From NCBI GenBank assembly GCA_964035545.1, contig OZ037766.1, forward strand, positions 16,748,222-16,812,221: a DNA stretch of 64,000 bases, given 5' to 3'. This document shows positions 34,149 through 49,100 of the stretch, piece after piece (positions within the stretch are counted from its first letter, which is position 1; each line of letters begins with the position of its first letter). Both the position numbers and the translations under genes were made by a program. This DNA is from Bugula neritina. Lineage: Eukaryota; Bryozoa; Gymnolaemata; Cheilostomatida; Bugulidae. The notes beneath the pieces are model-generated. The model was given only the letters and a program-made list of their open reading frames with translations. It did not search any database and was not told where the DNA came from.

Positions 34149-37100
34149 GTATGAGCATCCTCAGCTGTGCTTCTGCGTCATCTGCCTTTACATACGTGGC
34201 TAGTTAAATGCGCAGCCATACTAAGTTACCTGATAGTTGTATATTGTCTTGCTGGGATTAATACTTGTAAATTGGTTTGCAGCACTTGCAAAGGGGGCTC
34301 TTGGGACTGTGAGAGTAAGAACTGCGATGCTGTGTGCTCATCTACTGGTGATCCTCACTACAAGACGTTTGACGGCACTCGGTTTGACTTTCATGGTCAC
34401 TGTAACTACTACCTGGTGAAAGGGGATCGCTACGAGATTGCTGCTCAAAATGTCGAATGCGGAAGAGGTATGCTACGAGATATGTAATATGATGTGTAGC
34501 TTGTGGTGTCTATGGCAATTGTTGCATCATTTGATATTTATTATCTGTAAATTGAGTTTTTTTACGTTGTTAATCGGAAATTGGAGTATGACTTGTCGTC
34601 AACCAACTTTGTTTTACCCGTCAAATTTTCTGTTTTAAGTTTCACTACTTCATTAAATATATTTGTACTGGTTGAAGGTGGTGCTGCCTGTACCAAATCC
34701 TTGTCTGTGATGGTTCCACCACACACCATTCAGTTACAGCAAGGTAGAGCTGTATTGGTTGACGGAATTCCAGTAACTCTACCCCATACTATCAGCGATG
34801 TTGGTGTGAATATAATACACGCCTCTTCACTTTTTGTTCAGGTAATTTTATATAAATATGAACAACAATTATTGAAAAAATAAAAAGTTGAAAGTCAACT
34901 TTTTAATAATATTCATACAAATTGCTTTTTATTCGAAATGCTTTGAAGACACAACTGTGGTCAATCGAAAGCCAAGTCGAACTTATAAACATTTCTCACT
35001 TTTAAGCCTAGCTAGTTTTGTTCAGTTAGTTCTCCGACTCAAACAGCCCATTTTGATTGTAAAGCAGCCATACACAGAGCAGGCCACTTGATGTTTCTGA
35101 AATTTTTAGGTCAAATTAGCAAATGGCGCAAAAGTGTTGTGGGATGGTCAGACCAGGGCCTACATAACTGTACCTCACTCTCAACAGAATAAGGTGAAAG
35201 GTCTTTGCGGAACATTCAATGGCATGCAGAATGATGACTTTATGACAAAGCAAAACATCATTGAAAATAACCCAAATATATTTGGTATGTTCTGATATAT
35301 AACTTTAATTTTTACCATTCATATCCACGAAGAAATGATCAAACTTTGAAGCTGAATCTTGGACAATTTTTCATTATGTATCAACAGCATAGTTTTCTTG
35401 TTTAAGTTAGCCTTGATAGAAAGATAAATTTCCTTAAGGTATCTAGTTGAATATTTATGAGTGAATGATCTAATTTATTTTAAGGCAACGAATGGAAGGT
35501 TGACCCAAAATGTAAAAATGTTGACAAAGACTTTGAGCTACCCCCTCCGTGTACCAACTTTGTTGAAAGGAAGGCAACAGCTCAACGAGAATGTAACAAA
35601 CTTGGAGGTCCAGTATTTGCTGGTGAGTAACGTTACACCATTTTACGAAAGCTCTACTAGCCAAACTTTATTGAAAAGATTATTTGGAAGGATGGCTGTA
35701 ACCAATGAATATGTTGCTTTCCAATTGATGTACCAATAGTAAATGAATGTAGACTTTCTATTCTGTCTTGAGTTATTGTTCCAAGACTATGTTTGTTTAT
35801 TTAGCCTGCAGAGACTTTGTTGACAAGACAATGTTTGTTGAGAACTGTATGTACGATGTCTGTGAGTGCCAGACAAGCCTTGAGAAATGTATGTGCGACT
35901 CATTTGCTGCCTATGCTGATGAGTGTGCCAAGAGTGGTGTGCTCATTCCATGGAGAAAGGAAATCGCTATGTGTGGTAAGTAGCTGTCTTATGTTTTATT
36001 ATACTGAGAAGTGATGCGTATGTTTCCGAAAACCTCTACACAATGGTGTAACCTATTTTGAAGACATTCTTCGTTACTAGATCATATTCATCAAACTTGC
36101 ACTTTTATACTGTCATTTCATTAGGTTCAACTAAATGAATTACAGGCATTATGCACTCTAGAATAATATTTCAAAAACGTGCAACCATCACAGCATAAAC
36201 CGCCAGACTTGATGCATTTTATGAGAATAAAATGTGACAGGCTTTTTTAATTAGCTTGGGATTTGTATATATTGTCCGTTACATAACAAATTTTAGAAAA
36301 TCCGCAGCCTAATTAGCATTACTCAGCACATTTACCATATATGCAATATGTTGAATGTGTTGCTTTGAGGGGGTATTTTAAAGTAGCTCACATATATACT
36401 GTTATCTTTCAACTGATTACAGAATGTTTTATTATATAAAGTATGACCACTAACCACTTGAAATTCACCAGGGCTTTTAGATTTATAGACATCTGTTGTT
36501 ATGTTCAACAGGTTCATTTTTCAATTCACTTTCTATTGGTAAGTCGAAATGATAAGGTAGACACACAGCATTGCTTGACTACAAAAATCTTGAATTCTTT
36601 GCTCACTAAGGGTCTGTGTAAATAAATCTCGAGTACCTTATATCACATAAAATTAAATAATTACCTTGTGACATTAACTTTATCAAATTTTAAGCACTGC
36701 ATGTAATTTATTATTGACTAATTATATAAAGCTATGGTCATGCTGCATTTCTCTATGCTAAGATAAGAAAAGAATTGGGCTTATGTTGAGCAGACAACTA
36801 CCATTGTTAACATTTAGTTGTTTATTAATTTGATAATTTTGAAATAAACTTTTTTTTACAAGTCATTTATTTACCACCTTTAGGTGTCCAATGCCCAGCT
36901 GGTCAAGTTTATCAGGTCTGTGGATCATCATGTAATGCTACCTGCAGTAATATTGCCAGCGATCCTAACTGTGAAGATAGTTGTGTTGAGGGCTGTGCTT
37001 GCCCCCATGGCCTCACTTTGAATGATAAGAACCAGTGCGTTCCAGTAGAAGAATGTCCATGTGAGTTTGACGGAAAGGAGTTGTCTGCCGGTGCCAACCT

Positions 37101-40100
37101 TCTAAATGGTGACGAGATTTGGTGAGTTGAAGTTTCTTGTAGTTTTTGTAGCTTGCTGTCACAGTAGTTGCTGTTGAAAACTTACCAAGTGTATTATGTA
37201 ACTTTTGAATTTATACAGCTCTTGCACCAAAGGCAAGCTGATATGTCAGCCTAAGACGGTTATCCTCAATGACCCTAAGAGACCACCAATCACCAGTCCT
37301 CCTGAACCGATCTGTAAGAATGGCAAGGAGTACACTGACTGCAAGAGCAAGTGCACACCAACCTGCCTGCACCCTAAAGGCGAGCCTGGTTGTGAGAATC
37401 TTGTGGCTACATGTAAATCAGGTTGCGAGTGCCCTGCAGGTATAAACATGTACATACTATAGTATTTGTGCTAAGCTAATCCTATGTATTAGTTGTGGGC
37501 AATAATAAAACATATTTAGTTATGAGAAATTTCAATTGGAAAAGATAGAAAAAATAATTTGTTGAAGATTTTATAGAAAAAGGAAGCTTTTGTAAAAGTT
37601 TGGAATATGAGCAAGATATAGACTTGATGTAAATAGTGCTTGTTAAATTTTCCCATTTCTAAAATATTGGTCGTTTGTAAGACGGGTTTGATCTTGATTT
37701 CATTCTTAGGCACTGTGATGGAGGGGGATAACTGTATTCCAATTGGCCAATGTCCTTGCTACTATCATGGTATTGCCTACTCTCAAGGCCAAAAGATACC
37801 CCAAGACTGCAAGACATGGTAGGCTTGCAGAAGTTACTCATTGCTTCCATGATATATTATTTGCCAAACATTTGACTTTATTTGGCCAATTATTAGTATA
37901 TAAATCAAATCAAACTTAAACTTTTGAATTGTATAAATAACATAATGTGCTAACTGCCTTGGAAGATGCTGGGTTTGAAGTGCTACATATTATTAGTATA
38001 ACTGTTTGCACACAATTTGACATGTGTATTTTATATTCACTGCGACTTGTAAGAGATGTAGATACTTCTATTCCTATGTAAATATTTCTAGTAGTAATGC
38101 TTTGAAACAAATTCTGCGTTCAGTCAAAATAGATATTTTGCAATATGCCTTCTCCTTTTTGTTAATTAGCACATGCAACAACCAACAGTGGCAATGCGAT
38201 GACACTGTATGCCCTGCAACATGCTCAGCTTATGGAGAATCACATTATCGTACCTTTGATGGCAAAGAGTTTCAGTTCCAAGGCGAATGTGACTACACTT
38301 TGGTGAAGAGTACCATTTCTAACCCAGAGAAATTTCATATTTCTGTATCAAATGTGCCTTGCGGTTCCAGTGGTGTTACTTGTACCAAGAGTATCGATAT
38401 CTCCGTAGGAGATCCATTTGGCTCAGGTCTGTTGGAAACTCAATCAATAATTCTACTTAAAACCTGTGACACACTTCTCTAGTGCAAATTTTTGCGATGT
38501 TTAAAATCAAACACAATGTTTATGCAAAATGTGGAGACAATTTATCATTTATTGAAAGTAAATTTTATTGTCTTAACTATTAGTCCAATTTTCAATTTTC
38601 ATCAAGTCTTTGAAATGATTGCAGGTAACGATTTCCATCAGCTTCATTTGGTAAGAGGAAAGCCTATTAAAGTACAGGCTGGATCTCCACTTACCGTGAG
38701 AGAAGTTGGGCTTTTTGTTATTATTGACACTCCATTTGGTTTAACTATTCATTGGGACAAAGGTACTAGAATCTATGTCAAACTGCAAAGGAATCATGTT
38801 AACAAGGTAATTAGGAAATCACACTCTGGCTAAGTTTTTTATTTAGTAGGTGTGTTCTGTATATTTTTTACTTTGTACTTTGTAAATGCCGTTGCATTAG
38901 CCTGTTGTTAGTTGCTTTGGCACAGAATATTAGTTAAGTATTTAAAAAAACTGATGCATGTTATTTTAGTAAATTATTGTTTCAATATATACCTGAAAAC
39001 AATAATAAATGATACAACCAAAATTTAGTTTTTAGCCGAGTTTAATTTTATTCACTACAATGAAGAAAAAATTATGGTCTAAATGACTCAACTTGTAGGT
39101 ATCTGGTTTGTGTGGAAATTTCAACAATAATCAGAATGACGATTTCACGGCACCAAACGGTGGAACTGAGGCTAGACCAACCATATTTGCCGACTCCTGG
39201 AAGGTGAGAAATTAGGCAAATAGTCTCTTTACTGCTTTTCATAAAACCAGTTTGCTTCACCAGCCGTCTGAATAGTTTAATAAGAATGCTTTTCCTGTTG
39301 GTAAACCTGACAAAAGAAGCAATTATATAATTTGTGTGCTACTACTTGCCAAACAAGAAACTCTCAGCTCTGCTATAGTCGAGTGTAAGTTGATGAGGAT
39401 ACAACTTTGTTTAAATCAATTTTAAAGCAAGTTGCGGTGTTTTAGTGAGAGAACTATCTACATGTTTATGCTTGTTGACACGTACACTAATAGTTTTACC
39501 TGCAGAGTTTGTGTTGCACTCCCAAAGACATATTGTCAGAATGATGCATGCTCACATTTTCTAGGTTAACAACCATTGTCCACCAAGTCAAGAAATCCCT
39601 GAACCCTGCTCTCTGCAGCCACACAGAAAACCGTGGGCTCAGGAGAAATGTGCACTTATTCTCTCCGATGAATTCAAATCTTGCCATGCTGCTATTGCTC
39701 CCAAAGCTTACTATGACAGGTAGAGATAATCCCTATGTTTACATTAATTGTTGCTTATTCAGAATATCAAATGTTAATTAATATTAATACCCGAACAGGA
39801 CAAAGCGGAGTTAGGTGAGAATAGGTGAGAACATATCAAACACATTGGATGCCTTTATACACTCTGCTTTTGGATCGTTGTATAAACATCTATATATGCA
39901 CAAAATTTTAAATAAACTAGTTTGTCTATTTAATTCTTTACCTCAGGTTTAGCTCATTGTATTTTTTTTCAACATTGTAGTTTTCTAGAGCTTTTACACA
40001 TCGCTCCCAATATTGAGGCTATATAACTTAATACTATGCATCTATACCTGTATACTACAATCTTGTAGGTGCGTTTATGACGCCTGTGCCTGTGATTATG

Positions 40101-43100
40101 GTGGCGACTGTGAGTGTCTGTGTACAGCTATTTCTGCCTATGCACAGGAATGTTCTAACAAGGGAATTGAAATTACTTGGAGAGACCAAGATAATTGCCG
40201 TAAGTACAAAATATATTTGTAGTCTAAGTCAGATATTGGTTGCAAATACAAATATAGTTTCTTTTTTTATTTATAAATTGATAATAATGTTGTAAAATAT
40301 GACTAACAAAACTATGTTTATCTATTTTGAACATTTAAAATTTACACTATGCTTTATTGAAATAAATTTAATTAGTGTAGAGTTTAAATGTTTTTTGTTG
40401 CCCATCATTTTTGTATCTTCGGAAGGACTGATTGAATAGATTTGGTATGAAAGGCAATAAAAATACATTAGAGAAGGATGCTGTTCAACAATATAATTTT
40501 AAACTACCTACACATCTGATTTTAAATTTTTTAACGGAAATTGCCAATTTATGATCCCAAATGCATTTATAATTTTGGTTATTGTTATTTTGTGGATATT
40601 TATATATGCGTGTAACCAGTTAGTACAATCATAGTGTATGCAGCTTGTCATGTGGCTCGTATTTAATGTTATATAAGAACTTTGTTGTATGTATACCTGT
40701 TTCTACAGCAATACAATGTGAAGAATGTGATACATATTCACCATGCATGTCATCCTGCCCCAAGAAGACTTGTGACAACAAAGCTGTGTATGACGCTGAG
40801 TTCTTAGGATGTGAGAAGGCCATGTGTGTGGAAGGCTGCAAAACCAACCCCTGTCCTCCTGGTGGGTCACCAATACCTACATTTCAGTCTTCTCGTTCTA
40901 AACTAAGACTTTTATTTTTAATTTATCTGTAGTCATACAATATTATAAACATTGGTTCTGTTAACCCAACGAAAGTCTGGTAGACTGTACACTTAAATAT
41001 TGCGGCAACATGTTAGATGCACAATTGAAAATGATGGCGAATAATTTTGTATGGCATATCTACCCCAGCCATGTTTATCTTAGCACTGCTAACATAAGTA
41101 CCCGCAATAAGAGCAGTTGCAGAATTTAAGGACTTTGGTAATGTTTTGCCACAGGGCAAGTGTTCCTCAACACAACAAAGCCATACCAGTGTGTACCAGA
41201 GGCCAGATGTCCTAGCAAGGAGTGCATCGTCAATGGTAGAATCTTTCCTCCAATGCGAGTGATCACTGACGCTGATCTGTGTGGCGTTTGTGAGAATTGG
41301 TAACCACATAATATTCTGCTGTTCAACTAATTAAAGGAAAGGACACATATTTTATGACGTGCTCATTTATTATGTTAATGGCTTTTGCATATTATCACCG
41401 CATAATATGTTATCACCATACCATACAAAAGAATGCATCTCTGACATTAAAAATGCATTTATTGTAGTTGGTGTGAAAATGGTCAAATTGTAAAACGCCA
41501 AGTACCAAACTGTAGAGCAACCACTGTGAGAATGGATACCACCCCTCTATGCATACCCGACCCATTTGCAGAAGATCCTTTTGCTGGATGTGCCCCTGAT
41601 CCAGTGACTACTTTAGCACCTTCCACCACTATGGCACCCACTCTACCAACCACAGCCAGCCCACCCGGTTAGTGCATCACTCTGGTCATATAATGAAAGT
41701 GTGCGTGTGACAGGTATAAATATGTGCACTCATAAAACTAAGTGTTATTAGGCAACATTTTTTTAAAGGCAAGGTGTCAGAGCAATAACAGTACTGTTGA
41801 AATACGAAACAAAATGGTCTTCAACTTTATACGTTGAGTTGTTTTAAAGTAAGATTGTTTTGTATAATCACTTGTGTTGATGCGTTACTCAGCTCTGTGT
41901 TCCTGTAACGTGTTTGAAGCTCTCTAATATGTAAATTATTATCACTATTTCAAGTTTGGTTTGCTTTTCTTTTAGGTGATGTGATTGAAGCCAAGTGTCT
42001 TCAGACTGGCTGGACAGATTGGATGGATTCCAGCATTCCAACCTCATCTAGCGGTGGAGATATAGAAACCCATGCTAAACTCAGGAGTAAATATCAGTAT
42101 TGTAAATATGAAGAGGTGAGGCGTTGTAACCTGTGATTGTGAACTCACTGTGACTAAATAACCAATACCTCTAGAGCTTCAGCCGGCATAGCAGATGAAA
42201 CAGGTTTTGTGTATTTTGACCTCATTTAACACATGCATCCAGCGTGCTAGTTTTATTGCCAATGTTCACCCCTAGGAAATAATTAAGTTTATTTGTTTTT
42301 AAAAGTCTTATGCTTGAGCTTGAAAGTTGTTTTAATTAAATGTTAGCAGTTTACTTGCAATCTAAGTTTTAAAAAAAATTGTATTGACAAAAGTATTAGT
42401 TGATTTACAAAAAGTACAGCAAAGCCACTTGTAAAATGACAAAATAAACAAACACATTTTGATATTTAAAGTTTTTACTGTAAGCCAAGTTTAAACTATC
42501 TGTTCATCCTTTGTTTGCTAGCTAAAATTTCTCTGTCAACTGTAATTGTTAGCCAGTACTATATAAAAATGAACACAATATAATATGTTTGTAAAATAAT
42601 TATTCCATCATTGTTGCAACTTTGGTTAACTACCCTTGTTCCATGCAAGCTATCTCTTATGCAGATCACATCTGTTTAGTGTAAAGGATATTTTTGCAGA
42701 TTACATCTGTTCAATGTGAGCTTCAAGGGTCCTCCAAGCCTGCTGACCAAGCTGGTCAAGTTATTCACTGTAACATTAATGATGGTTTCAAATGCCTCGA
42801 TTCAGAGAATGGTAACTTTGCTGGAGCATGCAAGAATTACAAGCTGAGATTTTACTGTGAATGTCAGACAGGTATGATTATAGGGACTTGGGTTGACTTA
42901 TTATCAGATATGGTGTTGATATGTTGCTAAATGAAGCTTATTTTCTACTTTGAATGTAATTGTGATAAACATATATATTGGACAATTAATGAACAGTCCT
43001 TGGAATGAAATAGGTTTTCTAGAGCAGAATAATGGTATTTAAAGATGGCAAAAATGTTAAACTATTAATCGCTTTGCCAGAATCTGGCTCTCACTCTATT

Positions 43101-46100
43101 TTTGTTTCAAATTGTCTTGAAATTTTACAGAAGTTCCAACGACTCCTATGGTGACAGTGCCACCCACATTACCTTCAACAACAAGGAGCTCAAGAACCAG
43201 GAGAATACCTAGAGCTAATGCTACGACGACTGTAAGACCTACTTCCTCGTAAGTTAAATTATCCAAAACTTTAAAATATACTGATTATGTAATTTTAAAT
43301 TGGTTTTATGTGACCATATAGTTATTAAGTTTATAACTGGCATATTTTTTGAAAATTACATTTGGATTGGCATTGGTAAATAGTAGAATGCTAATATATT
43401 TTCTTATAAAGTATGATGTGGTTACCACTCTGGTAACTTTAGGTACGAGTATTTAGCTTTACAACTGCAATTTTATTATACGCTTCAATGGTTTTCAACT
43501 ATTTTTCATGCAATGTGTGCTGTCTTTACCATTAGCGGTTGTGATTACTGGACTCCATTTATAAACTCTGCTGTACCCATTCCTGGAGAGATCGACTCTG
43601 AGTCGATACCATCTATTAGAAGCACTCTGACCTCAATGGGCCGACCTCTTTGCCTGGATAGTAAGATTGTAGACATCAAATGCAGGGAGGTGCTAACTCT
43701 CAAGCCAAGCACTGCATTTTGTAAGTTGAACCAATGAAAGATTCTTCTAGCTTTAAATTTAGCTTCCTGCCTGCTAAGGATAGAATGCAATATTATTTTT
43801 AATTGGTTTTTGTTTGCTCCTATGGCACACAATTATTTATGCCAAAGCAGGGAAACACTACAAATATTTGATTAATAAATAATACTAGTTTGTGTCATGA
43901 CTTTAACATTAATATTTTAGTTAAACTGTTTAATGGCATATTTTGAAATTGAGTTTGTTGTGTATTGAAAAAGGTAGTAATATTGCTTGTAAGATAATCG
44001 GGCAAACAACATTCATACTATATCCAAGAAGCAATACACTTTATGGTATTTGCTAGTAATGCAAGCATGGTAATTTCATTTAGTATGACAAAGTGTGTCT
44101 ATTTTTAGCTGACATCAAATGCCAAATACCGCAGGACAAATCACAAGATGTGATGTCATGTGACCCAAGAGATCACTTTGGTGAATGCCCAGATATGGAG
44201 GTGTCTGTAAGATGTTCATGTGATGGTAAAACACCCATTATTCCCCCTAAAATTGGCGCCAGCACACCTTCTCCTAATGTATCACCATCTAAGTCAACAG
44301 TTCCTATGCCTAAAACTACTATTACAGTAATAGCAGGGGAAACTACAATAGTCTCTGGTTAGTGGAATATATTTTGAATACTTCAATATTTATTACAGTA
44401 ATGGCTACAGCTTTTATAAATGCTTAGTACATGAATAATTACAATTGGTATACAAAAGTTTCATTGCATCGACATTTGCAATCACACTTCAAATAGTGGT
44501 TGAATGGCTCACCACCATAATTGTCTTAGTGACAAGCTTTGTACTTTATACATAATTTGCAATCACTATTGACATGCTTTGGTTATGCATATTGTAACAC
44601 TTTATTGTGTTGAACAGACGATACTAGTACTTTTGGACATACAAGACCTTCAAATGGACCTCCAACAAGGACCCCTCCACCATATAAGCCTCGTATAGAA
44701 AGAAACAGTACAACTCCTGCAACTACTGTTGTCAGAACTACTGCTGGTACAGGTAAAAGTGCTGTATATTTTATAGAAACAATTGATATATTGTAAAATT
44801 ATGTCCAGTATTTGAGTTCTACATCAATTTTATTTCAGATTGTAAAACCAAGTTGCTAGTGATTTACACACAATCAGCAATAACAACATGAGGCATTTGT
44901 ATGTTGTAAGCAATCTAGACTTTAATTATTATTGCTTTACTGTGTAATCAAGTAGGACATTCTTTTAGATGGACTGTCAACCCCTGCATTTACAAAAGCA
45001 CCATCTTGTGTTCAGAACGGATGGACAGAGTTTATGAGTGTTAGCACACCAACACAGGTTGGAGAGTTCGAAACTATTAATGGTCTAAGAACTAAATATT
45101 CTTTCTGTGAATTCCCTACAGATATTGACTGCCGTGTTAGAAATAACAAGGTAAATATACTAACGTTATTATAAAATCCTAGAAATTAATGTTTTGAATG
45201 AAATTAAAATCACATAGAACGGAATTATTCTTGTACAGTTTAAATTTGTTTTGTACTGACTGTAATATTGCTTAAAGTCTAAACCTTTGAATGAATAGTA
45301 ACGCCATTTTTCAGATGTGTGCACTTGACGCTATTAAAGCAAGTCTGACAAACTATATTGGTGTAGTATTAAAGCCTGCAGCAATATCTTGGCTGCAGCT
45401 CAAGTGCAAGTTTAGAGTTTTGTACTCAATCAATTTGATTTTATAATACATTTTTTTGCATGTGTGTTCAATGAATTTATCAGCTTGGGCAACTTAATTT
45501 TGATTAAGAAAAATTGTTGAAAACATTATGCAAATATAGCGATGTTAATTTGGGCTTTTGCTTGCCCGGGTCACTTATAGTCACCATTTGGGATGCTTTA
45601 TTGAATGTTAGGTTATAGATATGATAGCGTACTCATTGAATAAACCCGAAGAATTTTTATTAGATTATTTGATAGATAGATTATTAGAATAATTGTAATT
45701 GTTATTGTTGGCAAGGTGGTAGTATACTATTAAGTTATGAAAAATAACTATGTTATCAGTATGGATTGAACTTGGAAGAACTAAAATTAAAATGCACTGC
45801 TTTTATTTATATAATACTTGCATTGACTGTCGAAGTGATTAGAAGTAAATACAAAAGTTGCTATGGCAATAGTGAGCCTAGGGCCACACGGTGCGTATTT
45901 TCGCATGTGAAAATTGAAATCACAAGTAGTAAAGGTGTCCATTGTACGCGTTGAGAAAACATTCGCACTTGTCGCTCAGCATTTTCAACGCAAGTGCGAA
46001 TTGTCTCTGTCGTCGTCACCTAATTGGCTGGTAGTTATTCAGCAAGCCCAACTTCTTCATTTTAGTGCCATATTCCAGTAAATTGCGTTTTATTGAAAGC

Positions 46101-49100
46101 GAGTGCGATTTAAAAATGAAAGCTTTATTTATCACGCATCACTGACGCTACAGTGGACACCTTTGCTACTTGTGATTTCAATTTTCGCATGCGAAAATAT
46201 GCAAGTGTGGCCCTAGGCTTACTGGTTATTATATAATTAATTTGGATTTAATGCCTCACAGAATTATACTTGTGATTTATTAGTTACAGATTGTTAGCTT
46301 AGTATGTTATTGTATAGCATCACTGAACTAAGAATAAAATGTTGGCTAACTATTCTACCACAAAACACAGAGATAGCTTAAGTTCATGTTAAAATAGTAT
46401 TATTGCCTTAAATTACCACTCATCCTGTTTCCAGCTGAAAATAGGCTATTTTAGTTTTCTGTCACTCAATATTTTAATAGACAGTAGCATTTATTCAGGA
46501 TATTTGTAGCAGGGTAACTTAATATGTGCTCTCAATTAGCAATATGTATAGCCATGTTTTGAGCTTGATAACTCATCCTTGCGATTAATTTACACACTGC
46601 AGCAGCTAAAAATAAGATGCAATGCAAAGTCAAAAACGATTGATATTAATTCCCTAATGCTATGGTCATTGAATTGAACAATAAATTTATCACCAGTGAC
46701 GCTTAAATCGGAATTAATTGAAGATGTGTGCAAAAATGTGTTATAAAGCCAAAGTACATGGGCACAAAATTCTGAAAGTGTATTTGGCTAATAGGTTATT
46801 TCTGCATCTAGCACTGACTTAATATACTCGTATATTACTAGTACACTTTTTGTGCATGCTTTGTAGGTGTCTTTTTATGAAAGTGGACAGAGAGGCGTTA
46901 CCTGCAATCTTAATAAAGGTTTCGTCTGTGAAAATCTTTATCAGTCAATGGGCTTGCCCAGTTGTTTTGATTATGAAGTTCGAGTATATTGTGACTGTGT
47001 GCCCGATACAATTACACATGGTAAGCCAGGCACTGGTGGACGTCCAGAAGATGTCACAACTGATAGACCAAGTATCAATGAGAATCCAGACAAAACCACA
47101 GCTGGAGGACCAGGAACAGGTGGAAACCCAATCGGAGTCTCAACTGGTAGACCAGGTATCAATGAGAATCCAGACAGAACCACAGTTGGAGGACCAGGGG
47201 CAGATGGAAACCCAATCGGAGTCTCAACTGGTAGACCAGGTATCAATGAGAATCCAGACAGAACCACAGCTGGAGGACCAGGAACAGGTGGAAGACCATT
47301 TGGAGTCTCAACTGGTAGACCAGGTATCAATGAGAATCCAGACAGAACCACAGCTGGAGGACCAGGAACAGGTGGAAGACCAGATGAAGTCTCAACTGGT
47401 AGACCAGGTATCAATGAGAATCCAGACAGAACCACAGTTGGAGGACCAGGAACAGGTGGAAGACCAGATGGAGTCTCAACTGGTAGACCAGGTATCAATA
47501 AAAATCCAGACAGAACCACAGCTGGAGGACCAGGAACAGGTGGAAGACCAGATGGAGTCTCAACTGGTAGACCAGGTGTTAATGACAATCCAGACAGAAC
47601 CACAGCTGGAGGACCAGGAACAGGTGGAAGACCAGATGGAGTCTCAACTGGTAGACCAGGTGTTAATGAAAATCCAGACAAAACCACAGTTGGAGGACCT
47701 GGAACAGGTGGAAGACCAGATGGAGTCTCAACTGGTAGACCAGGTATCAATGAGAATCCAGACAAAACCACAGTTGGAGGACCTGGAACAGGTGGAAACC
47801 CAATCGGAGTCTCAACTGGTAGACCAGGTATCAATGAGAATCCAGACAAAACCACAGCTGGAGGACCAGGAACAGGTGGAAGACCAGATGAAGTCTCAAC
47901 TGGTAGACCAGGTATCAATGAGAATCCAGACAGAACCACAGTTGGAGGACCAGGAACAGGTGGAAGACCAGATGGAGTCTCAACTGGTAGACCAGGTATC
48001 AATAAAAATCCAGACAGAACCACAGCTGGAGGACCAGGAACAGGTGGGAGACCAGATGGAGTCTCAACTGGTAGACCAGGTGTTAATGAGAATCCAGACA
48101 AAACCACAGTTGGAGGACCTGGAACAGGTGGAAGACCAGATGGAGTCTCAACTGGTAGACCAGGTGTTAATGAGAATCCAGACAAAACCACAGCTGGAGG
48201 ACCTGGAACAGGTGGAAGACCATTTGGAGTCTCAACTGGTAGACCAGGTATCAATGAGAATCCAGACAGAACCACAGCTGGAGGACCAGGAACAGGTGGA
48301 AGACCAGATGGAGTCTCAACTGGTAGACCAGGTGTTAATGAGAATCCAAACAAAACCACAGTTGGAGGACCTGGAACAGGTGGAAGACCAGATGGAGTCT
48401 CAACTGGTAGACCAGGTATCAATGAGAATCCAGACAAAACCACAGCTGGAGGACCAGGAACAGGTGGAAGACCAGATGGAGTCTCAACTGGTAGACCAGG
48501 TGTTAATGAGAATCCAGACAGAACCACAGTTGGAGGACCTGGAACAGGTGGAAGACTAGATGGAGTCTCAACTGGTAGACCAGGTGTTAATGAGAATCCA
48601 GACAAAACCACAGTTGGAGGACCAGGAACAGGTGGAAGACCATTTGGAGTCTCAACTGGTAGACCAGGTATCAATGAGAATCCAGACAGAACCACAGCTG
48701 GAGGACCAGGAACAGGTGGAAGACCAGATGGAGTCTCAACTGGTAGACCAGGTGTTAATGAGAATCCAAACAAAACCACAGTTGGAGGACCTGGAACAGG
48801 TGGAAGACCAGATGGAGTCTCAACTGGTAGACCAGGTATCAATGAGAATCCAGACAAAACCACAGTTGGAGGACCAGGAACAGGTGGAAGACCAGATGGA
48901 GTCTCAACTGGTAGACCAGGTATCAATGAGAATCCAGACAAAACCACAGCTGGAGGACCAGGAACAGGTGGAAGACCATTTGGAGTCTCAACTGGTAGAC
49001 CAGGTATCAATGAGAATCCAGACAGAACCACAGCTGGAGGACCAGGAACAGGTGGAGACCCAATCGGAGTCTCAACTGGTAGACCAGGTGTCAATGAGAA

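Noticed and set aside
46850-48559. Plus-strand Gln/Glu/Asp-rich frame (also 48560-49324, 52034-54376, 56261-57439)
   Set aside because: It is the alternative frame of the same repeat. It is broken by one stop at 48559 and not joined to any recognisable domain.
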